This document shows positions 56,985 to 64,000 of a stretch of DNA of 64,000 nt, in pieces. Location of the stretch: assembly GCA_002105175.1 (NCBI GenBank), contig MCGE01000036.1:186001-250000 (forward strand), in the 5' to 3' direction. Position 1 is the first letter of the stretch; each line of letters begins with the position of its first letter. A model generated the notes under the pieces. That model saw only the letters and a program-made list of their open reading frames with translations, had not been told where the DNA came from and did not search any database. Source of the stretch: Absidia repens (Eukaryota > Mucoromycota > Mucoromycetes > Mucorales > Cunninghamellaceae). The position numbers and the translations under genes are program-made.

Positions 56985-58287
56985 ATGAACGCACCGATCA
57001 TCAGAAAAAGGCAACGAGATACAAACAGCCGCTATCGAGAATTATATGTTTTGAAAGACGAATATATTGGTAACGGATTATTGGAAATTTTTACAAAAGT
57101 GCTTCATAACTTACCCTTTTTTTACATGTATATATAGATATAGATAGTATGGTTGGGGTCATAGCAAACTATATTCCCAAATACCAAACCCATATAAATT
57201 GCATAAAAAGTCAAGGTTATGCCATTGTTGGGTACGCAAGGAAAACCCCAGGTCCTGAAGGCAAGCAAAGAAGAAATAACCTCCTGAACCGTATGGTGTA
57301 CTGTTTAAAGAAAAGGTCCTTGTGCGACAAAGTCTTCGTATCGTCCTCTTGTTTGGCATCGGACAGTCTTGTCTCAAGGGATGTAAACGAGGAAATCAAT
57401 GTATTAGGAGAATTAACGAATGTGGATGTAAAATAGCGTATACATAAAAAAAATAAAATAAAAATGAGACAGGTAGAATTAAGTGAGATTCTTGTATATG
57501 GTTTTTATTAATAAAAACGTCACTCTTTATCTACTATATCTTATGTTTCATTGAAAATAGATATTACATGGGTTTATTGTTATTGTTTTTTTTATCATCA
57601 TCATCATCATCTTTATCATAATCAGATGATGGTCTGATATTAGGTGTATGATGATACGATTGATATTATTGCAAGGGTATTTTTCTTTTCTTTTCTTCTA
57701 TTTTATAAGACCTAATGATTTTATTCTTCCATCACAATGTTGCGTGATTATTTTACTTTTATCATGCAGTGTTCCTAATCGGAATTTCAATTTCTTCAGG
57801 AACAGGTTTTGTTTTTATGCCATCATTTTTCATGATGCGACAGTGGACGGAAATATCCAAGGTATAATTTTTATCTAAAATAAACTTAAATGTATATGAT
57901 GCCATACTGATTTTAATGTTAATTTCTTCTTCAGATATGATCTCTTATATCAGCACAGCAGAACAGAACCTTTGTCTTATATCCTTGGACTTCGCAGGAC
58001 TGTCAACCGATGTCAATGATCTCCACTCCTTTATCAGGTATTTTACCATGTCAAAGCAAAAAAAGAAATCATGTCAAAGCAAAAAAAAAAATTCAATATT
58101 GCTTACAAGTTGTTCTTTTCTTTTTTTCATTAGCAAGCACGAAAAACTGAAAATGATAATAGTTGATAACTTGCCTTCTGATCACAAATATCATGTTTTT
58201 CAGCGAGAAATAGTTCTGGATAATCTTTCAAGCTTATTCCCTTTCGATTGCAGGTCAAAACCAATACAAAGATCCAAGATAGTTTAG
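56985..58287 (+). pseudogene. Broken gene for a serine-recombinase (resolvase) fold-like protein
   Basis: Pieces in order: 56985-57132 (MNAPIIRKRQRDTNSRYREL, basic helices); 57149-57427 (IVGYARKTPGPEGKQRRNNL ... LCDKVFVSSSCLASDSLVSR ... VLGELTNVD); 57843-57862 (VDGNIQ); 57935-58037 (DMISYISTAEQNLCLISLDF, then AGLSTDVNDLHSFIR); 58133-58287 (KHEKLKMIIVDNLP onward). VGYAR followed by a helix, KVF(V)S, and L(D)xxGLSxDxxDL reproduce the strand-helix order of the catalytic domain of serine resolvases. The nucleophile position reads YARKT (Thr for Ser) and the LSRD-type arginines are missing, so recombination activity is doubtful even in an intact relative. The frame is broken at 57133 and by the insertion at 57428-57842. 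Confidence 0.5.
57428..57842. repeat. Insertion splitting the recombinase-like gene (inner right arm)
   Basis: The coding sequence ...TNVD stops at GTGGA (57423-57427) and resumes at GTGGA (57843-57847) as VDGNIQ. The intervening about 415 bp is the inverted copy of 56422-56812. GTGGA is therefore a probable 5-bp duplication at the insertion point. Confidence 0.6.
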
Positions 58288-58443
58288 ATATGCCTTTATT
58301 GACTGTCTTACTACACCTTGCTTTTCATTGTTATCAATTCAAATAAATCATTTTAAATTCCAAAATTTCGGCCAAAAAGTATAAAATTTACAAGACATTC
58401 CACAAGAAGATTGTAAAGAATTCTGAACGTATGAGCAATACCG

Positions 58444-58704
58444 CTATTTCTTAACATAGTTGCCTCCTATGGCATTGCATTCATCACAAGCTGATTGATT
58501 GAAGGAACACTTGTACATCTTGAAAGAGAAAGGTTCAGATTCAATTGTAGCGCGCGAGAGCAGAATTGGCTTTCTAGGGTCATTCTCGTAGCATACATCA
58601 AAGGAGCCAAAATCACTAATCTTTTTCGAGAGCCTTGCAACATTTTTGTCGTTATATTCTTCTGAGAAAAACATGCAAATGGCTTGCTCACGTGTAATGT
58701 TCAT
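58444..58704 (-). pseudogene. Inverted, truncated copy of the 169-residue ORF
   Basis: 86 codons beginning MNITREQAICMFFSEEYNDK. It is near-identical to residues 1-50 of the 55996 ORF, then diverges (CSFNQSACDECNAIGGNY, with a CxxC) and stops. It may be a truncated relic or a separate small protein. Confidence 0.5.
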
Positions 58705-58741
58705 ATTTTTTTTTGTCGAAAAAGAAACGGTTCAATTTCCT

Positions 58742-58835
58742 ATTTTGGAGCACCGGTAGTTCACAGTCTTGTTTGTTTTGATGCACCGGCGGTTCGCAGT
58801 GTTTTTTATTTTGATGCATTGGCGGTTAACAGTCT
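58742..58835 (-). repeat. Short tandem repeats at the right end of the insertion (inverted)
   Basis: Three units GCACCGGTAGTTCACAGT, GCACCGGCGGTTCGCAGT and GCATTGGCGGTTAACAGT, reverse complement to the left cluster. Confidence 0.7.
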
Positions 58836-59639
58836 TTTTTTTCGACCCTCCCCGTGCCACATAATAAACATTTGCAGTAATTCGTTGATGCCGCATTATT
58901 GAATAATAATAATAAAACCAAGAGTCAAAGTCACTTTATTGTATCACGTATAATCATGTATTTCAAAAAGAAGTTGGCGTGTAAGCAAAATCCCACCATA
59001 TGCCAATATTGAAAGGGGGGGTGTGCAAATGCCATTTTAGTTTCCCGTGCGCTGGTAAAAATCTTTGGCGTGTGTATCATTCTTCAAATCAACTGTTATC
59101 AGACATTATCAGACCATTTTAGCGCAGAATGTCTCATAGATGACAGGAAGAAAAAATATATCCTTTTTAGCATCTGCTGGTTTGAATAACTCGAATAGTT
59201 TGAAATGACCTCACAGTAGTGGGCAGTACATAGTGGAAAAGCGTATGGCACACCAGTGCCAAATTTGCGTACTTCTATTGGCTAATATCGCACATACAGT
59301 CATTCTGGAGTTAGATGTCGCTCCTTAATGGCCCTTCAAAGAAAAAAATTGTCGTGGTTTAAACAATTATAATGTCGTAATTGTAGAAACGAAATGTCGC
59401 CCAATTTCATTTTCAATGTCGCATTATTTTATCGTTGAAGTTATCGTGCCTAATGAATAAAATAAAAAACCATATATAATCTACATTGGTAAGAATTCAA
59501 CTTTAGTGTATGTTAATTCAGTTTTTATTGGAGGTTCAAATAATATATAATAATAATAATAATAATAATAAATATAAGCAATAAAAGAAAAGGAATAACT
59601 AAACTACGGTTTCTAATATGATAGTAAACCAAGACATTT
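58836..59639. other. Spacer, right part of the insertion and 3' flank of P450 copy 2
   Basis: It contains AATAATAATAATAAAACC near 58903, a (TAA)n run at 59549-59570, and repeated CTGTCGC/ATGTCGC words near 59310-59430. No gene is supported. Confidence 0.4.
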
Positions 59640-61816
59640 TTAATATCTTCTCTTAAAAATGACATTGAGATCTTTTGCAGTCAACACACCAACGCTATTT
59701 GTCACTGGGTCCTTTTTATGAATGGAATCTTCTGGTAATCGCCATTCATATTTACGTACTATAATACCAACATCAAAAAAAAAAAATAAAAAAGTTGTCA
59801 GGTTCTTTTCCATACTTCACTAAAAAAACAAAAAAAAAAACAAAAAAAAACGGTACTTACATAGCGTGGAAAGCATCACACGTTGTTCTTCCAAACTGAA
59901 TTGCATTCCAATACACATTCGTTGACCATTGTAAAAGGGCGACCAGGCCATGGCGCCGCCGTTTTTGCTGTTGGCTGCGGATGCCTGCTGATCGGCCTCA
60001 CCACCAGCGGCAAAACGAGAGGGGTCGAAGGTTTCAGGATGGTTCCACACTTGAGGATTGTGATGCAAATTATAAATATCGACCAAAATGGGGGTTCCCT
60101 TTGGAAGATGGACGCCGACCAAATGGGTATCTTCAGCCGTCTCACGCGGCAAGCCACTGACCACAGGGCTATAGAAGCGCAGGGTTTCCTTGATCACTTG
60201 GTTCAGGTAATCCAATTGCCGGATATCTTCATACGTCGGTAAAACGTCGTAAGGCTCATCGCCCAAGATACGAATGGCTTCCTCGCGTGCCTTTTGCTGG
60301 ATCACTGGGTCGCGTGCTAATGCATGGATGGCAAATGCAAGTGTGTTGGCGGTAGTATCATGGCCAGCTATATTAAAAAAAAAAGAGAGAATGTGAGAAA
60401 TGCAAATCGTGTCTATTTGTGTGTGTGTGTGTGTGCGTAAAGAACGTACCAATGAAAAACACATTCAAGTTGCTTTTAATTTCATCATTGGTCAAAATAC
60501 TGCCACCTTCAGAGTAGTCACTTTCCAACATGAGTGTGAGTAGGTCCTTCTCAGCATCATCAACGACATCGTGGTGGTTGTCTTGGATCTTAGCGTTGTA
60601 TTTTTCTTGCAATACTTGACGTTTCTTTTCAATGACACCAAGTAGCATGGCATGGAATTGTCCGACGAGTTCAGATTTGCGTTTGCGATCACGGAAGAGC
60701 CAACGGAAATGAGTGTCGAGGAATGGCAGAAAGAAAAAGAAAGGGTCAAATATGGCAACATTGATCTCATCATACACATTGACCCACTTGCTGTCTTCAT
60801 GAAGAATCGCATCGAAGTCAAACCTATTGCATAGCAAAGAAATAAAAATAAAATTGAATTGACTTCATTTTTTTGTCATGGTGCCTTTTATTATACCCAA
60901 ATCCTGCTTGGCCAATCACATCTTTTGAATTTCCCCGCCAAAAAAAAAAAAAAAAAAAAAAAAAGGTAAACGTTAGAATATGTTTCAGGGCAAAGATGAT
61001 CAATAACTTTACCCAAAGTGTATCTTGCCATTAATAACGTCACATCCACCGGCTTCTCGTTGGCTTCATCCACTACCTTGAAAACTTTGTGCCCAAGAGT
61101 ACCAAAAAGTTTGAGCGGTTTGCTCTTATGGAAAGCGGGATTTACCAGCTAAATGAAAAAAAAGTAAAAATAGATATATATTAAAATCAGATAAAAATAC
61201 AAATGCTTATTTTCCAAGTGTATAAACCTTTCTATGTTTTTTCCATTCATTCTTATCACGAGCAAAAAGAATATTTTTCTCTCCAACAAATTCGTGCAAT
61301 AAAGTACCCCTTTGAGTGGCCAACGTATCGAATTTAGGATAAATATCTTTCGCCCCATTCCCCCCCAAAAAAAGTAGTAGTAGGATCAATACAACAGTCT
61401 ATGTGAAATATCTTTCTTTTTTTTTTTTTTTTTTTTTGTTTTTTTTTTTTACCCGTTTTTAAAAAAAATTGCTTGGCAGCTTCAGGAGTAGCCACATGTA
61501 CTGTCCAGCCCAACCGTTCAGGTTTCAAATACATTGGACTCCCGTCCAACAGCAATGGAACCGACAATGCCTTGGAAATCACCCCAAGAGGTTGGTTTCG
61601 TATGATGGACATGAAAATAAATTTGAAGTAATTAACATGAGGAATGTGACGTAGTTGGCGTGGAGGGTGGATCAATTTTCCAATGGTCTGACGATAAAGA
61701 ATCACCAAAGAAACGATAGCCAAAAGTGCGGTTCTAGTTTTTGATCCAGAGGATGATCCCTGAGGAAAACGCTTGCTTATTGTTTTGATTAAGAGATTGA
61801 CCTTGTCTATAGTCAT
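59640..61816 (-). CDS. Cytochrome P450 monooxygenase, copy 2
   Basis: Seven exons with exactly the exon lengths of copy 1 (364, 119, 136, 25, 374, 507, 119 nt): 61816-61453, 61346-61228, 61148-61013, 60921-60897, 60823-60450, 60367-59861, 59758-59640. The 547-residue product keeps AGHDTTA, ETLR, FDPSRF and FYNGQRMCIG with the haem Cys. Differences are mostly conservative (for example FIG for FLG before the I-helix, and VDDAEKD for ADDAEKD). Intron lengths differ mainly in poly-T tracts. No disabling change is visible, so both copies should be functional. The duplication allows dosage or substrate divergence; the substrate is unknown. Confidence 0.92.
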
Positions 61817-62757
61817 TTGAAATTAACAAATAAAAAAAAAAGGGAAAGGGTAGGGTACCTGGTCCTGGGGTTTTTTTTTATAATAGCCTTTTATTTATAT
61901 TTTTTTGATCATAAATTAAAAAAAGTGGTGGATGGGTGATCGACGGGATTTGAAGGACTTTTCACCGATCTTCCCCACCACATTAGTTCTCAAACACCCC
62001 CCTACATCAAAATGCACTAGTCAAGCAAAACTTTAAAGTTTAAATCTCAGCTGTTTTTACCCCTTTCTTTTTCATAGTGTCACAGTGAACCTGCTATGAC
62101 GTAGCTGCCGCACGTTTTCTTTGATCATCTGCATGGTAACACGCAAAATACACAACATCCTTCCACATCTTTTATAACTACTGAGCGCCTTCCTTTCCTG
62201 CTATCGAGTCATCATAATATTTATTTCAAGGAGAAATTAATTCTACCGAGGTCTACTACCATAGGCCAATTCATGGGAATGAACCCATTTAATCCAGAAC
62301 AAGGCACATGATATTGTACAAATTTATAAAACACACATACTCATGTATATATATATATATATATATATAGACATGTAGTAATAAACGAGTTGACAACAAT
62401 AGGAAAAGTAGCTTATTTGCTAATTTTATTACAGGCAAGAAATAATAAGATTATACTGTAGGGAAAGGAAATATTCATATAGTTATTTTAAGTACACTCT
62501 AACGAACCATAGATAGTCAAATCATTGTTCAATCCATATATGTATTTATCCATCACTGTGATACTACCGCTGACGTTTCCAATCGTCTATGTCACACCCA
62601 TTAAATTAACCATACTACTACTACTACTATGATACCGCTGCATCAGGAAAAAAAAAAAAAAAAAAAAAAAAAGGTATCTATAAATACCCATTCAATCACC
62701 ACAAGTAGCTAAAAATATGTACTTTTATACCATCATCGTCATTGTAATTAGTAATCG
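61817..62757. other. 5' flank of P450 copy 2
   Basis: Matches 45398-46780 without the 510-bp segment. It includes GACGGGATTTGAAGGACTT (61943), an (AT)n run at 62344-62368 and a poly-A run at 62647-62672. No gene is supported. Confidence 0.5.
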
Positions 62758-62987
62758 TTGATTCATAACCATCAAAAAAAAAAAAAAAGCCATCAGGTGA
62801 CATCATTCACTTTCCAACAAGCCCATCTTTCTCATTCGCTCATGCGGTCCAAGAGTATGGTGGAAGAGCAGCCGGGAAATGCTGGCTGTACAGTACGTCG
62901 ATCCAACATGTCAGATTATGGATTTTTTAAAGGAGCAAATTCGAGTGTCTGGCTGTGTTACGAAATTGTACCGCCGATCATGCACTA

Positions 62988-63021
<34 letters not shown>

Positions 63022-63479
63022 CTCTAGCTGCAAATAGCTATTTAGAGTGGAGTGGATGACTCTAGTGTAGTGTTAATTTGGGTAGTTTATAATCTCTAAT
63101 ATGTTCAATAAAAAATCAAAACTATTTGAAAGTGAATATGACTTTTTTTTTTTTCCACAAAGTGAAGGTACAGTATCAAACATGTACAGCGGTAGTGAAG
63201 AAACAAAGAGCTGATTGGCATTCTTTACAGTACATAATCTCAAATGAAAGAGGTTTAATCTAGTGGGGCCAACACGGAGTTAAATCAATGGTTAAAAATA
63301 AATAAAAAAGAAAAAAAAAACAGTTTATTGAAGTACGGTATAAAACAAGTCTAAACTGCAGAGCGAGGGGGAGGGGCGGACCAGCTAATCTAAATGGGGC
63401 AACGAGGCAAATGTATAAAAGAAATCTACTGTCGAAGACAAACTACTGTAACCATATAAGAGAGGTTGATGATAACATG
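62758..63479. other. Spacer with a short coding-like stretch
   Basis: Near 62795-62990 a plus-strand frame (SFTFQQAHLSHSLMRSKSMV ... SDYGFFKGANSSVWLCYEIV) has protein-like composition before a poly-A tract, but no start, splice partner or family. AATAAAAAAT near 63105 may be a polyadenylation signal. Confidence 0.25.
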
Positions 63480-63850
63480 AACTAGACATACATTATTCAA
63501 CTATACAGAGGTAAACTAAGATAAAACTAAGACTAAGCTAAACTAATCATGGTTCCATGGTATTCATCTTTTTTGAGATGTCCAGATCTAATGGCGGTTC
63601 CAAATCCTACATTCAAAATGAAAGAGTTTCCCCATGTCCTTTGTCATGCCCTTTTTCAAAACCCTCTAAATCTAATAAAAATCCCACTCCATGATCATCA
63701 GACCCTCGGAGGACATCCATGTGGAAAAAAGAAGGGAAGAGAAAAAAATTAGAAAGCAGGACATTTTTTTTTTTTTTAAAAAAAAAAGTGAATTGAAATC
63801 CCGCCTTTTCGGTCAGAGTGAGATAAAAAAAAAAAAAAAAGGCCGGCAGG
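63480..63850 (-). repeat. SINE-like dispersed repeat, copy 8
   Basis: It contains ACTAAGCTAAACTAATC and the core TTCAAAATGAAAGAGTTTCC, a purine-rich spacer and, at the head (minus strand), GGCGGGATTTCAATTC-type sequence near 63795. The block order is the same as in the other minus-oriented copies. Confidence 0.6.
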
Positions 63851-64000
63851 CCAACATCATCAGCTTTGCAGACTGTAATAAAATGGTTCGAGGATGATTG
63901 TGAGTGTTCTATCACTACAAAATGTACCAGGTCTCTTTTTCTAATAAAATGGTGTGAGTGAACTTTTTAGAAGAACCCGCGTCTCCCCTTTGGGACGACG

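Larger units (their letters stand above)
55540..59560. mobile_element. About 4-kb insertion with palindromic arms and recombinase-like gene
   Basis: The insertion is defined by comparison of the two P450 blocks. It contains, left to right: a short coding-like fragment (55541-55702); a cluster of GAACCGCCGGTGCATCAAAA-type repeats (55875-55965); a 169-codon ORF; a broken recombinase-like gene; an inverted partial copy of the 169-codon ORF; and the inverted repeat cluster (58742-58835). The arms 55875-56120 and 58590-58835 are inverted copies of each other. The outer limits are approximate, and I could not find a clean target duplication for the whole insert. Confidence 0.6.
54757..62660 (+). 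repeat. P450 duplication block, copy 2 (interrupted)
   Basis: 54757-55538 matches 42396-43160, and about 59575-62660 matches about 43190-46775. The DNA between them (55540-59560) has no counterpart in copy 1. Confidence 0.8.

Noticed and set aside
55880..58835. CRISPR-like array from the short repeats
   Set aside because: Only three degenerate units at each end, in inverted orientation, without uniform spacers, in a eukaryotic context.

Overview
The window is nuclear DNA from a filamentous fungus, most likely an early-diverging one (Mucoromycota, probably Mucorales). The evidence is: AT-rich DNA dense in poly-A/T tracts; genes with several short GT-AG introns; a fused lycopene-cyclase/phytoene-synthase protein of the carRP type; large F-box/LRR and uncharacterised gene families; and many SINE- and MITE-like repeats. 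I saw no prokaryotic operons, rRNA genes, tRNA genes or CRISPR arrays. The phylum is an inference.

Left third (1-25.5 kb). This part holds single-copy genes separated by long spacers: an F-box/LRR gene cut by the left edge (minus); a 1.1-kb inverted-repeat element with an 8-bp target duplication; a nine-exon adenylate-kinase-family gene (minus); a six-exon ABC1/ADCK1-type mitochondrial kinase-like gene (plus); a divergent carRP-like gene (minus); a Ser/Pro/Gln-rich hypothetical gene (minus) head-to-head with an intronless, strongly divergent histone H3 with CENP-A-like features (plus); a second F-box/LRR gene; a second inverted-repeat element of the same family, again with a perfect 8-bp target duplication; and a seven-exon gene encoding a protein with three RRM domains.

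Middle (25.25-42.4 kb). This is a tandem segmental duplication. Unit 1 (about 25.25-35.24 kb) starts inside the last exon of the RRM gene and ends after an F-box/LRR gene. Unit 2 (about 35.28-42.38 kb) repeats it, giving a 5'-truncated RRM fragment, degenerate or nearly intact members of lineage-specific families (one with a PD-(D/E)XK-like motif), and another F-box/LRR gene.

Right third (42.4-64 kb). A second duplication carries a seven-exon cytochrome P450 gene. Copy 1 lies at 43.3-45.4 kb and copy 2 at 59.6-61.8 kb; both encode 547 residues with identical exon lengths. Between them lie tandemly repeated coding-like DNA, an orphan F-box promoter, a fifth F-box/LRR gene and a four-exon Old Yellow Enzyme-type flavin reductase. 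Comparison of the two P450 blocks shows about 4 kb of extra DNA (about 55.54-59.56 kb) in copy 2. That insert is a partly palindromic element with a 169-aa novel ORF, a broken gene resembling a serine-recombinase (resolvase) fold, and short tandem repeats at both ends. It is the best candidate for an undescribed mobile system here.

A dispersed SINE-like family (at least eight copies, B-box-like head and 3' end with AATAAAA) is scattered throughout. The genes do not form one pathway. The region looks like a fast-evolving accessory segment of birth-and-death families built by duplication and small mobile elements.
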